DNA of 64,000 nucleotides from Rhynchosporium graminicola (lineage: Eukaryota; Ascomycota; Leotiomycetes; Helotiales; Ploettnerulaceae). The translations under genes and the position numbers were made by a program. Within the stretch, counting starts at the first letter, position 1. Each line of letters opens with the position of its first letter. The notes beneath the pieces are model-generated. The model was not told the DNA's origin. It searched no databases and was given only the letters and a program-made list of their open reading frames with translations. Where the stretch lies: positions 70,250 through 134,249 of the forward strand of contig FJUW01000053.1 in assembly GCA_900074885.1 (NCBI GenBank), read 5' to 3'. Positions 23,001 through 35,286 of this stretch are shown piece after piece.

Positions 23001-25211
23001 AATCCCTTATCTAGGTTCTCTATAAGGTACTCTTTAGTTACTTATAGTTCCTCTATAGACTACTAATATAGGAGCGAATATACGTTAAGTAAAGGTTCTT
23101 CTAGAGTGATTTTATAATTATATAAGTAATATAGCGGAAGAATATTAGAATCTCGCTTAGAAAAGGCCTCTTTAAGAGTATAATACTATTCCAGTAGCTT
23201 TTCAGCTATAAGTTATTCAGTATTAAGATCCTTAGGGGAGTCGCTATTTAGATAATCTTATAAGATATAGTCTATCTTATAAATACTAATAAAGAATAAT
23301 TCGAAACTTTCGTATTTTATATTAAAGTAAAAAGCTAGAGTACTAATTTAGTAAATCAGAACTAGTTTCTAGATCCTCGGGAATTAAGAGGTATACTCGC
23401 AGTAGGGTTTCGGCGCGGGTATCTTTCTCGATACTTTCGGAGAGGGAAAGGGTTCGGATTCCTTAGCGATAAGCAGAAATAGATTAAATAATAGGGATTA
23501 TATATTAATATACTATATTACTATTATTTAGTATAATTAGTATTAGTCTAGCTAATTTATAGCTAAGTCCCGCGCGTTAGTATCGATTTAGTAAGATTAA
23601 TTAATAATAGGTTTACGAGATAATAAAGTTATAAATATCTTCTTATTATATCAGAAAGTAGCTAGATAGCGTTCTAGCTATATTAGCTTATATTAGAGCG
23701 TATCGAGTTTGACTTAAATTGTTATATCTATTTAATACTAATAATTATATCTTATTATCCTAAATCGAGAAGAATAAAAGGGTAGTTATAAATACGCTTA
23801 CTATTAATAGAAAAGTATAAATATATGAAATAGGTAATATAAGTTCTAACGGACTATTAGAAATTACGTATTAGAATAGAATAGGGCAGTAGCTCGATTT
23901 TAATACCGAGGGCCTCTAATAGTCGTTCGGTAAGAATATAATTAATAAATATATATCCGTTCGCTTTAGTATTAATTAAGCTATTTATAGAGACTTCTAA
24001 CCTATTTATACTAACTATAGTTAAGTATATAAATTACTTACCTCCTATTAGAGAGTTAAAGTTAAGATTAGAGAGGTCGCACTTATATAGACTTAAGAAG
24101 GAGTTTTTACTTAAGTCTTATTATTTCCCTTTAGTATTAGTTCAGATTCGGAGAGTATATCTTCTATTGCCTTCTCGGTCGCTTTTTCCTCCTCCGGGAA
24201 TTTATCGATTAATTAAACCTTAGGCGAGTTAGAGTAGTCTAGCTTAATATAACTAAGCTATCTATAACTATAATACCTAAGGAGTTCTCCGGTCGAGGTA
24301 ATAAGGCGTTTTAGTATAGAGGGAGTACTAGCTTATACCAGGGTAGAGGTATATACGTATAGTACAGGAGTAGTTCATTAAGGGGCTAAGCTTAAGAACT
24401 AGTAAGAAGTAGAACTAGAAGAGGTCGTAGTAGTAATAGTAAGCTTATAGTACTATATCTGAGCAGTAGCTTTCTCGGGATAGATACGTTCCGAGTTATA
24501 ATAATACTTAGTATTAAAAGAAAGTAGTAATCTGACTATAGAAGTGTAATCCTTATTCTATATAAGTTTAATAATAAGAGTTAAAGTATATAAGGATAAT
24601 ATAATCTTATCTTATATATAGAAGAACTATTCCTTTTTTTTAATCTTACTTTAGATAATAGCGCTCTGAAATCGACTACGAAACTTAGCGAAGATCTCGC
24701 GTATATAGCTAAGTTATTATATTTCTAAGCAGTAAAAGGCGTTATAATAGTTATCTTCTTCTAAACTAGTAAGAAAGTTCTCCTCTAATAAGAAGATTAT
24801 TTTATCGCTAGTCTTAAACTCGTTAGTAAAGTACTAGAGCATAAGATACTCCTTAGCTAATCTAGTAACTAGTCCCTATACGAGAACGCGCCGGGAGAGG
24901 TTCGTAGGGTAATAGTTAGCGTTTATAGCTAATCGGTCTCGTATCGATACTCTCTATTAGAGGAAAGTAGAGTCCGATCTATTATCTAGAGGTAGGATCT
25001 TCTTAGTGAGATAAGACTTCTTAGGGCGTGACTCTACTAATTCGGCGCTAGGAGAGGGCGATTATTTATTAGAAATAGTATCCTCTCTCTTAGTAATACG
25101 TATCAGAATAGAGTTTAATAGCTTATTAAACTCTAGAATACGCGGAGATTATAGTACTAGTTCTAGTAGGAGAGTCGAGGATAAGCGAGAGACCCCTGCG
25201 AGGAACTTATC

Positions 25212-25216
25212 TTATA
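25212..25216. repeat. Target site duplication of element B, left copy (TTATA)
   Basis: TTATA before 25217 is repeated exactly at 31838-31842. This shows that B inserted into C as a unit. Confidence 0.85.
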
Positions 25217-25459
25217 TATGACGCTTGCTCTAGAAAGGTCTTACTCACTACCTAATAGGTAAGACCTCATATTATATAGAATATGAAGTAATAAGAATCA
25301 ACTTAGAATCTATAACTAAGGAGTTAAGAAGTAGAGAGAGAAGGGAAGTATATATATAAAAAGGGGCCCCTAAACTCTACTCGTATAATCTCGCTTAGTA
25401 GTAAGTGTTTCTACTAATAGAGGGAAACCTCTAAACCTCTAATCTGACTAGTTGTCATA
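25217..25459 (-). repeat. Element B LTR (left; 3' LTR of the element)
   Basis: 243 bp, 8 bp longer than the LTRs of A because of an indel near the end (CTCTAATCTGACTAG against CTGACCAG). Confidence 0.9.
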
Positions 25460-28400
25460 CTACTCCCCCCTCCGAAAAAAGCTCGCCCTCGAGCGTTAGT
25501 CTATCTCCTTGTTACTATTAAGATAGTCGTAATCGTTAATTCCACTATAGAAAGTATTTAGCTAATCGGGGAGCTTAGTAGGGGGACCTGCTTACGTCGG
25601 GTTATCGAGGTAGAACTACTAAATCTTTGCGAGAGCGTACTTGATATCTGAAGTATTATATCACGTGAGATCAATATCTTAATTCAACTAGGAGATACGA
25701 TATAAGAGGTTATTACGCTGCTTACGATACGTAAGTATATTTTCGATTTCCTATTTATTATTACTAGTGATATTAATAGGTAGTAGTCGTAATAAGGTTT
25801 ATCCTGGTAAAGGATTATTTAGATACTTTCGTAGTTTAGTAGTAGGGAAGACGTTATATACTTTTATACTAGTAGGGAGCTCTAAATCGTAAGAGCTTCT
25901 AACTTTTTCAACTATACGGAAGGGTCTATTAGTCGGGAAGTCGAGTTTTTTACTAGGTCGAGTGCTTATAAAGTAGCGTATATCTAGCTAAATAAGGTCG
26001 TCTATAGTAAAGTCGACTTTATAGCGTAAGCGATTATAAGATCAGGATATCTTAGCTTATACGCGTAAGAGGCTTAATTAGGCGGTAGTCTAAGCGTTAT
26101 GCAGACGATTAGCGTAATCTAGAGCTTACTAAGTATTTAATTTATTAGTAGGTATAGTAGAGTTAGGTAAGTCTTTCTAATTCTAATTAATATAGGGTAT
26201 ATATCTATAAACGACTTTAAAGGGTAAGAGACCTCTAAGGGAGTCGTGAGAGAGGGTTATCTAGTTATAGTCTATAATAAATAAGAATTTCGACTAGTCG
26301 TCTTAATAATAAGAGATAAAAAGTCGTAATCTGTATTAGAAATATTAGTTATAGATCTCTATTTAGCTATCTGTTTATAAGTAGTCTACTGCAGAAAGTT
26401 ATCTTTTTGTACTAAGAATCGTAATAATTATAATCTAAAAGCGAGAAACGAATTAAGGTCCTCTATTAGAGGTAATTATTAGTAGAGCTCCGAAATAGTA
26501 GTAGACGTAGTACAAATAGAGCTTTATAAGGTCACGCGTATTAGAGGTCTTACGATATAGAATACTAATTACTTATTTACTAAAACGATCTATAAATACG
26601 AGAACGTTATTATAACTGTGTTTATCGCGATTAAAGCTATAGTAATTGACTATAATATGCTCCTATAGGCGTAATAGTACTAGCAAGAGCTATAGGAATC
26701 CGGGCTTCTTATCTTATAGTACTTGAAGTCGTTAGCAAGTATAGTAGTTATAGTAGTACTAGTTAACAGTTGAAGCGATTCCGTACTAGTAGTACTATAA
26801 TAATAGGAGTTATAACGTTTTCTTTATACTTAGATAAGCAGTTTCTAATCGATCGTATACTTCGCGTATAAGTAGCGTGCGAAGGTATGAAACGTCAGGT
26901 ACGATTAATCTTCCTTCGTAGAGTAGAAGATCTTTTTCTATAGTTAGTTTTCTAGGAGTAGTAGAGAGAGCTTATTTCCGTAGTACTTAAAGTAATAGCG
27001 TAGCGCGATTAGCTTTAAGTACTTACTATACTATAGAGAAAACTAGCGATAGGTCAGCGACTTCTAAGGCGTTAATAAGTTCAAAGCTATCTATAGAGTT
27101 AGAACTATTTCGGAGGTTACTTGTAAGTAGTACTAGGTTAATTTAGTCTTCGCGTAATAGTTATATAAACGTTAGGCTTTCTTAGTATTATTTTAATTAT
27201 CTAATTTATCTGTTCTGCGAGAGAGAGCGTCGGCGAGTAGATTATGTTTCCTAGGTCGATAAGTGATTATGAAGTTATAATCTGCGAGTAGCTCTACTTA
27301 TCGTGCTTATCGTGCGTTTAACTACTTAGAGGTTATAAAGTACTTAAGAGCTTTATAGTTAGTAATAACGCGGATCTAATATAGTACGCCTACGAGTTCA
27401 GATCTCTAGTTACTAAAAGATCGTATAATTGCGAGTATTTCCTTGTTATAGATAGCGTAATTAAGCTCGGCTAGTAGTATAATCTTAGAGAAGTAAGCTA
27501 CTAGGAACTAGTCTTTATCGTGCTATTATAATAGTACACTTACTATTACTCTGTTATTAGTATCTATTTCGATTATATAAGGTAGATCTTACTAATAGTA
27601 GTAGAGGAGTAGTACCGAAGTGAGAGCGTGCTTTAGGTAATTAAAGGTATCTTTATACTCTCTAGCGAACCGAAATAATATATTATTTTTAGTAAGTTAT
27701 ATAAGAGGTTTCGCGATTATTCTATAGTCTTTAATAAATCGCTAATAGAAGTTATAAAAACCTAAGAACGATTATACGCCCTTAACTATAGTTAGATAGT
27801 TCTAAGATCGTATGATATTAACCTTTTCAGGGTCTACCTCGATTCCAGAAGTAGAGATAATAAATCTAAAGTATTTAGTACGAGTAATATTAAATTCATA
27901 CTTCTTAAGGTCGGCTTATAATCCAGCGTCTTATAATCGTTATAGTACCTTGTGTACATGTAATTAATACTATAGTAGGTCGTTAGAGTAGATCAGAGTA
28001 TCGTCTAAATATACTATATAGAAGTTATCCAGGTAGTCGAATAAGATATTATTCATATACCGCTAGTATATCGCAGGGCTATTAGTTAGACCGAATAGTA
28101 GCACTTTGTATTTATACGCTCCGTAGCGGGTCCGGAAGGTTATATACTCTTCGGAGGCTAGATCTATTCGAATTCGGTAGAAAGCTTAGCGAATATCTAG
28201 TTTAGTAAAGATCTTAGTAGTAGAGATTCTAGCTAGCGTTTCGTCGATTAATAGTAGTAGATATTAATCCTTCCTCGTGAGGTTATTAAGTATACGAAAG
28301 TCTATATAGAACCGTAGACTTCTACTAGCTTTCTTAACGAAAAGAATAGATATAGCGTATAGTACTTGAGAAAGTTCAATGAAACCTTTAGCTAAGTTAT

Positions 28401-31400
28401 TAGTAATATACGCTTTTATTACTTTAAGTTCCTTAGCTGATATCTTATATAAGAGGGAGTATTTAAGGCTCTTTTCGGCCCCTTCCTCAAGCTTAATTCG
28501 GTGATCGTATAAATAATAAGAAGGGAGAACGTCGCTAGCTTCCTTAGAAAAGACGTATATCTACTAGCTATACTCGTGAGGAATCCGTAATTCTAAGTCT
28601 AATTCGCTTAAGCTAATAGTAAATTACTAGGCGGTTTTATAGCGTTCCGTAAGGTTAATAGTCAAAGATATAATAGTAGTATTACGTTACTGATCTACGA
28701 TTCGGTCGTTAAGAAGCTTATCTATCTCGTGGAGAGTAGTAGAGAAGATCTTATTGTTAGAAGACTTCTAGCGTTTATATAAGAGATAGAAGGCTAAGCC
28801 GCTAATTATATAAATCTCTAGCGTAGGAAGCTCTCGGAGAGGCAGGGCTACGAGAGGAGGTAATCTTTATCGCTATTAGCGCTTCCGTAGTAGCGTTATA
28901 GCTATATTAGTACGTAGATCAGCTTCTGTTGATTCGTAATACGGTCTTATAAGTAGTTTTAACTATTAATCTATCGTATGAATTATATAAGCGTAATCTT
29001 ATATATAGGTCTTTAACGTAGAGACTTCTAGTTAAGGTTAAAGTAGAGATTAACGCGGGATATAAGTAGTAATATTACTAAATCGTATATACTTCAGGCG
29101 TATATTAGTAGCTTTTCTAATGTATAAAGACTTATCTCTACTACTCTTTTCTTATTCTTCAGATAATAAAAACTTAGGCTTAGCATATCTATAAGAAGTA
29201 ATAGGAACGCTAGGGAAACGGTTCTCCCTGAGCAGTAGCGATAGCAGAGGGTTCGTTACCTGTAGTATACTCTCTAGGGGAGAGTTTTAGATATTCTTAT
29301 AGCTATAAGTCTCCCTAGAAGTGCGTTTCCAAGCGTTTAGTAGTAGTTATTTACTAATAGATATAGAGTTAGTAACTACTTGAATATTAACAGGAGAGCT
29401 AGCTGCGTTTCGCTATACCTCGTACGCTTCCTAGAACTAATCGAGGCGTCTATCTCGTTTGTTAGCGTCGTATTAATAGCGCTAGTAGATATAGTATTTA
29501 TATAAGTCCTTAATTTCGATCGGAGAGCTGTAAACGTTACTAGGAGGAGTATATAATAGCTAAATAATCTATCGTTTAGAGGCATCTAAGAGTACTTAAT
29601 ATTCCGAAAGCTAGGTCCTTTCGAGTATAATACTATAGTTTCCGAGAGTAGTAATAAGAAAGGGGGTAAATACCTGAACGCGGCGATCTACTATTAAGTT
29701 AAGTATTATATAGTAACTGATTATACTACTATTAACGCTATTAAAACCTTTAATAGGGATTACGTTTAGTAGAGGGTGAATTAAAGGTTTTAGAAAGAAA
29801 GAAAGAGATTTGAGAAAAGAATAATTAATAAAATAGTATCTATTAGCTCTAGAATTAAGAAGTACGAGTAGCTTATACGAAAGTCTATTCTTAGTAAGAG
29901 TAGTACGCGTAGTGAATAATTAACTACTAAGAAGCTTCGTAAGGTTAAGACATCATATATCTCGTATACTACCTAGGAAGGAGTCTTTCCCTAGGCGTAG
30001 TCTTTTACTAGCGGAGGTTTAATATACTCCTAAGCGTCGTCGTACGTATCTTCGTTATTATTATCTTCTGACTTACTATTAATATTATTATTAGTATTAA
30101 TCGCGTTAATATAATATAGGGTATTAAGCCGAGCTAATAATAAGCGTAAGTACAAGGTAGGCGTGAAGTGATAAGGAGCATTCGCTAGCGATAGAGCTCG
30201 CGGAGTATCGCTTCGCACTTACTATAGTATACGACTCGTAGAGGTTTGATTACCGGTCGTACTAGTGTTCTCAGGAGTAGGAAGGCCTAGTTACGGATAA
30301 GAAGAAGAGTTAGTAATACAGCGCTAGGAGGAGGTATTAATAGGGCGTTCCCGAGTCGCGCTAGCCTTAGCCGAAGACTCGGAATAGTAGGTTTTTTCGA
30401 TAAATTAACCTTGATCTTTAGCTTATATAGCCTTAACGTATTCTTCTAGTGTTCTTAACGTTCAGTACTATTAGAAGAGCTATTTCCGAAGCCGCGAAAG
30501 TAGCTTCTCCTATAAGTCTATTTTCAGAGTCGATTAATTATTTATACTAGCTTTATAAGCTAGCGTACGAAATTCCTAATAGAACGTCTAAAAAGTCTAT
30601 TTATACTCTATCTTTAGCGCTAAATAGCTAGCTCTTGCATTTTACTAATCATATGGATTCGATAAGAAGGAGACGAGTTAAGTAATTATATTAAGTGAAT
30701 CGATTATATTACCTTCCTTATTATATTCTAGTTCTAAGAATAAGGGTTCTAGGTAAGTTCTAGCTATTCTTTCCGTTTGATTAAGTAACTAATCTTTATA
30801 GTGATCTTCGTTAAGGAAGTAGCTAGAGTAGCGCCGGAGGGCGTTACGTATCTATACTTCCTAGAGTTTTAGAGAGTATTCGATTCTATTAGAGAGCTTA
30901 TTTAGAAGGTTCGGAATCTTCTTAATACGCGTAGCGTATAATATTAATAATATTCCTCTGGTAGATTATTCTCGATAGCGATTATTAGGCGTAAGAGTAG
31001 TATTATCTTCTTTAATTAAGTGTAGTAGTATTATACGCGATTAAACGTTATTAAACGATATAGACTTAATAGAACGCTAAGTAGTTAACTAGCGTAGTTC
31101 CCGGAACTTGTCCTATAACTAATATAGCTCTATAAATAGATCTGCATTTGATTATCTCTCCTCCGCGAGTCTTTTCTCTGCCTCTTATAGCTAGTGAGCG
31201 CGGTCTTCCTATAAGTTACTTATAGTTACTATTAATATAGGGGTATTATCAGGGAGGTTTAGTGACTCGGTAAGTTTATTAATTATAGTAGGAGTTAGAG
31301 AGCTTAACTCGGATAAGGCGTCGTCGCGAGCACTCTCTACTATAGAGAGAGGTGGATTATAGCGAGTATTACGAGTCGCCGAAGAATAGGTAGAAGTAGA

Positions 31401-31594
31401 GGGAGTTAGAGAACTAGTCGTCGATTTATTAGACTTAAGTTACTTCTGTTTAGGTGCTATTCTTCAAGTTTATACTTAGTATAGGCCTTCTCTATATAGC
31501 GTAGTCTCCTGCGTTTAGTAGCTCTAGGCATAGAGATATAGTATAAGTAGATATTTACTATCTTTCTGGACGTAAGTAAAAGAGTTATAGATAA

Positions 31595-31837
31595 TATGAC
31601 GCTTACTCTAGAAAGGTCTTACTTACTACCTAATAGGTAAGACCTAATATTATATAGAATATGAAGTAGTAAGAATCAACTTAGAATCTATAACTAAAGA
31701 GTTAAGAAGTAAAGAGAGAAGGGAAGTATATATATAAAAAGGGGCCCCTAAACTCTACTCGTGTAATCTCGCTTAGCAGTAAGTGTTTCCACTAATAGGG
31801 GGAAACCTCCAAACCTCTAATCTGACTAGTCGTCATA
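31595..31837 (-). repeat. Element B LTR (right; 5' LTR of the element)
   Basis: 243-bp partner of 25217-25459, starting TATGACG and ending CGTCATA. Confidence 0.9.
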
Positions 31838-32473
31838 TTATATAGAGATTAGTCTATTTATAGTATCTTCTAGAGAGTTATTCTTTTCCTCTTAGTTTAC
31901 TAATTATTATAAAAGAGAATAGATCAGATTCGAGTTATCTACGGAGGTAGGAGTACTTAGCGATTATACTCTTAGTGAATTTCGCTTTTATTTTCCTTTC
32001 CCTCTTAGTTAGTACTTCCTTAATAAGGTATTAATATTCTCTAGTATAAGAGATATTTAAAGTAAGGAAAGGTATAATAGATTAAGTTCGGAGGTAGAGT
32101 AGAAGGGATCGCGTTAAGTCCTCTTAGAACCGGAGAGGTCTCTAGTTAGTTAGTTAGGAGCTATAATAATAGCTTAAAAGGAGTATATTAAGGTCGTTTT
32201 AGCGGCGATATATAGAGGTTGAAGTTCCGGGGTATTTATTATACTTTCTTTAAAATCTATTCATAATTCCTTTATACTAAAGGAGTTATTAAAGAAGCGT
32301 TAGCGAAGACCTCCTCTATTATACTATTTGCGATAAGCTGAATTAAACCCTAATTCATAGCTATCCGAGAGATCTCTAGAATCTCGGCTATATGCGAGTA
32401 GTTATTGAATAGCTAACTTAGTAGTAAGATATTATAATAAGCTATCTCCGGCTATCTTAATCTTTTTATTTAA

Positions 32474-32751
32474 TATAATAATATAAGACTTAAGGCAGTA
32501 TATAAGTAAAGATAAAATAAGTAAGGAGGCTAAGAGCGATCTTATATCGTTTATTACTAAGGAAATAAAAAGATAAGGAAGGAAGAAGAAGAGAGCTAGA
32601 GTATAAGGCACCTTATATATATATACCGGTACTAGTCCGATACTATACCGAGTCGGATACTAGTTATGCCGGGATACCTATGATGCCTGTGAACTTGGGC
32701 CCTGGTATCTGTCCTTCTCCTCATATGACATTCAGATAAGCTGTCGTCACA
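32474..32751 (-). repeat. Element C LTR (right; 5' LTR of the element)
   Basis: 278-bp partner of 18332-18609. The outer end keeps GTCGTCACA and the right half is clearly less mutated than the left-hand copy. Confidence 0.9.
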
Positions 32752-32756
32752 ACATC

Positions 32757-33238
32757 TGCAATAAGCGTGTAGGATTTCTTAAGTGCCAATTTACATCATT
32801 TAGAAGTAATATTAAGCCTTTTTTATATCTTAGTTTATATCTTACTGCATTAGCATTTGAAACAGGTTTTATTGATCCACCATATTTTTGTTTAACTTCA
32901 AACAAGGCTTTTTTATCTCGGATATCCATAGTTATTTCACAACTAGCATACCCTTTTTTCGTTAAAATAAAATAACCATCTCCATCCAATAAACCGGCTA
33001 ATCAATGTTTAAAATTTAAATCAGTGTGTTTTTGCTTATTATTATTTATATTATTTATAGAAGTGTTAATTTGGCTTGAACTCATATACCTATCGCTAGA
33101 AGCAAGATCAAGTTTATTTAATAATACGGGACTTGTATAAAAGGAAATATTAAAGTCTTTAATTATAAATATAATAAATATATTTAGGCTATATTTAATG
33201 AAAAAAAGTATTTTTAAGATAAAGGATTCGGGCCTCAC
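32757..33238 (-). pseudogene. Nuclear copy of mitochondrial DNA: 5' half of the LAGLIDADG intron endonuclease
   Basis: On the minus strand, an Asn/Ile-rich leader (33238 to about 33005) leads into HWLAGLLDGDGYF, the first LAGLIDADG motif, then KKGYASCEITMDIRDKKALF and SNANAVRYKLRYKKGL. The Trp before LAGLLDGDG is TGA (33004-33002), read as Trp only in mitochondria. The frame is cut at 32757 by element C, and its second half is found at 11299 to about 10880. Downstream on the minus strand is the nad5 exon, so the source was probably an intron of mitochondrial nad5. Similarity ends near 33240. Confidence 0.9.
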
Positions 33239-33969
33239 AACAAATACTTACCGGTCATCAACAAGCCACCCTTTTCTACTGCGAGCGATGAACATGACAT
33301 GACATACGTATTTCCTAGCCCCTATAGGGCCCATACTGTATTCCAGACAGTTTCTACTCCACGGGAGCGTTTTCTTCTTGGGTTTGTGTAGGTATCATCA
33401 GGCCTCTTCACTGGAGCCATCCATACCTGACCGATTTGGACAAAAGAGAGAACTGAGACTCAACGTAAACGATACTTCATTTCTCGACCATCAGTGATGG
33501 AGATCAAAACCTACAAAACAAGGCGAAGATAATGAAAAACAGGGCAGGATTCTGTTGCAAGTGGTCCTGAGATGAAAAGGCCACGGAAATTCCGGGAGTA
33601 CATATGTTGGTAGATTTCTGCAGCCTAATACTTCCGGCTACCTTTTTTCTAGAAGATATAGAGCGCGAGCGGGCTCCAAGGCACGAGGCTTAGCGACTCG
33701 GCCCCTGAGAACGAGCTCGGCTATTTGTTGATGCGCTGTAATGCGTATTTAGTGAAAGGCGTGATCGTGATCGCGATGAGCCTTCATCGCGGAGTGCGCT
33801 ACGGACGCAAGGCAAGTACGGTAGGTAGATGTACAGCCCAAGACAGAGTCTCAATACACATTTATTTCGATCATATCTCCTTCTATATGTCAAGGCCAAG
33901 CAGCTCAACACTCTTTCTTGCGCAATCACCCTGAAAAGTGTAAAGAAGACCGATGGGAAAAGAGTCTAT

Positions 33970-33998
33970 CTCTCCCTCTCTCTCTCTCTCTCTCTCTT
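33970..33998. repeat. CT microsatellite
   Basis: A run of about 14 CT units with one interruption. Confidence 0.9.
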
Positions 33999-34723
33999 AT
34001 CAGAAGTGTGCCATCTCTACCTAACCTACCTCATCTACCTCCAGAAGATCCGGATACTCCTCGCTCGTTCGAGAGCAGGTCTCGCAATCGAACACAGCAG
34101 AGCACGAAGTGAATGTTCACAGTGGTTCCGCATCAAAACATTGACATCCGCCCGGTAGACACCGACAATTCTCCTTTCCCCTTTCCCCTTTCCCTATCCA
34201 ATGAGAATCCTCAAGCCGAATCTACTCATCTGATCATGCGAATGAACGCTGCTCCCAAGGCCACAGGATCTGGCCTCGTTGTTCCCCAAAGCACAGCGTT
34301 CAGACGGACAATAGCCACGCATGAGTCATTGAGGATATTTTGACCCCCCTCCCCCTTCAACCTCCCCTCCTCCGCTCCTCCGCTCCCACCCACCACATTC
34401 CATTCCATTCCTTCCTACCTACCTACCCATCCACCCAAGTAAATCACTCTCACAACTTCCATCCTCCCAACCCCCAACCGCCACGCGCAAAACGTGCGAT
34501 CTTCTCTCATTCTTCTTCTTCGTCTGTTCGGTCCTCTATAAAACTTCCGGCGGCTCCAATAGCTTCGTAGGTAGTGGGTGAGTGGAGTGGAGTGGAGTGT
34601 GTAGATTTCATCCTTCTGCTCTGCACCCCCGCCAAGATCCACAATTCCCACATTTCCCCATGGAAAAGGAACATGCACAGGAAGGACCGAGACGGAAGGA
34701 ACCCAAATGATTAAGCAACGGAG

Positions 34724-34746
34724 CGATTGATTGATTGATTGATTGA
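34724..34746. repeat. GATT microsatellite
   Basis: Five consecutive GATT units. Confidence 0.85.
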
Positions 34747-34768
34747 CATGAATAATGGAGAGAGCCCA

Positions 34769-34783
34769 CTACTGCCGCAGTAG
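34769..34783. repeat. Palindrome CTACTGCCGCAGTAG
   Basis: A 15-nt palindrome with a single central base; the reverse complement of the core at 1881-1894. Two copies about 33 kb apart, in unrelated intergenic DNA. Confidence 0.65.
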
Positions 34784-35286
34784 CATGAAATTAGAGAAGT
34801 GGAGGAACGGGATGAAGGTTAAATCAACGACAGCTCAACTTTTGTGTGATGAAGTTGTGGGTTTGTGAGGTGATGGATTGATTAGGATCTCGAAGATTGT
34901 GTATAGGCAAAGCAAGGCACAGGCAGGATTGAGGTGTGGATGTTGAGGGTATTTTGAATTTTCTTTTATTTTATCTGATCTGATTTGAGTGATTTTTTGG
35001 TCCACCTCTTTGGAACTTCCAAGGGGGCTCTTTGATTGTAGGGTTTGCTCAACTCTCCTGTGCTGATGCAAAGTTCAGCACGACTTGACGTGGTCGACTG
35101 CTGCTTGGTTTCGTGAATTCATTAATCGTCAGATCCATGTCCATGCCGATCTTTGCATGCTTCTCCTTCGACCTCCTCTTTCTACCATGCCTACATTCAC
35201 GACAAACTCTGCGTCCCCCCTTGGCTCCGTCTCCTGCTCGCCCATCCGATGAGAAAAAAATATCCGTTTCCCGACTGATCGATCAC

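Larger units (their letters stand above)
25217..31837 (-). mobile_element. Element B: Ty3/gypsy LTR retrotransposon nested in element C
   Basis: Same family as element A, with 243-bp LTRs at 25217-25459 and 31595-31837, a perfect TTATA target duplication and 6621 bp overall. The complement of the polypurine tract follows the left LTR (about 25460-25475), so it reads on the minus strand. A reverse transcriptase motif YLDDTL lies near 27998-28015. Gag-region frames of 69 and 62 codons survive at 29376-29585 and 30030-30218 (minus), but gag and pol are otherwise broken by TAA/TAG. It lacks the 447-bp duplication seen in A, so it is the better reference for the family. Its insertion postdates element C. 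Confidence 0.93.
18332..32751 (-). mobile_element. Element C: Ty3/gypsy LTR retrotransposon, RIP-mutated, interrupted by element B
   Basis: 278-bp LTRs at 18332-18609 and 32474-32751, with termini TGTAACGAC...GTCGTCACA. The flanks are ATATC (18327-18331) and ACATC (32752-32756), a 5-bp target duplication with one C to T change. A poly-C run just inside the left LTR (from about 18612) is the complement of a polypurine tract, so the element reads on the minus strand. Reverse transcriptase is recognised near 22619-22650 (YLDN in place of YLDD, a G to A change). Excluding B and its duplication, the element is about 7.8 kb, 1.2 kb longer than B. The extra length lies between the end of pol (about 20200) and the left LTR and holds a plus-strand frame. 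All minus-strand frames are broken. It inserted into the mitochondrial copy. Confidence 0.92.
33240..35286. other. Intergenic, no gene recognised
   Basis: Between the mitochondrial copy and the aquaglyceroporin. It holds a CT microsatellite, a short GATT run and a palindrome (listed separately). The overlapping frames at 33690-34158 are low-complexity. Confidence 0.5.

Noticed and set aside
11300..32751. One large or novel mobile element spanning the whole AT-rich island
   Set aside because: Three LTR pairs with separate 5-bp target duplications show three independent insertions.
33690..34158. Cluster of overlapping frames rich in Ser, Arg and Leu
   Set aside because: They are produced by the CT microsatellite and its surroundings; all frames are open by composition.
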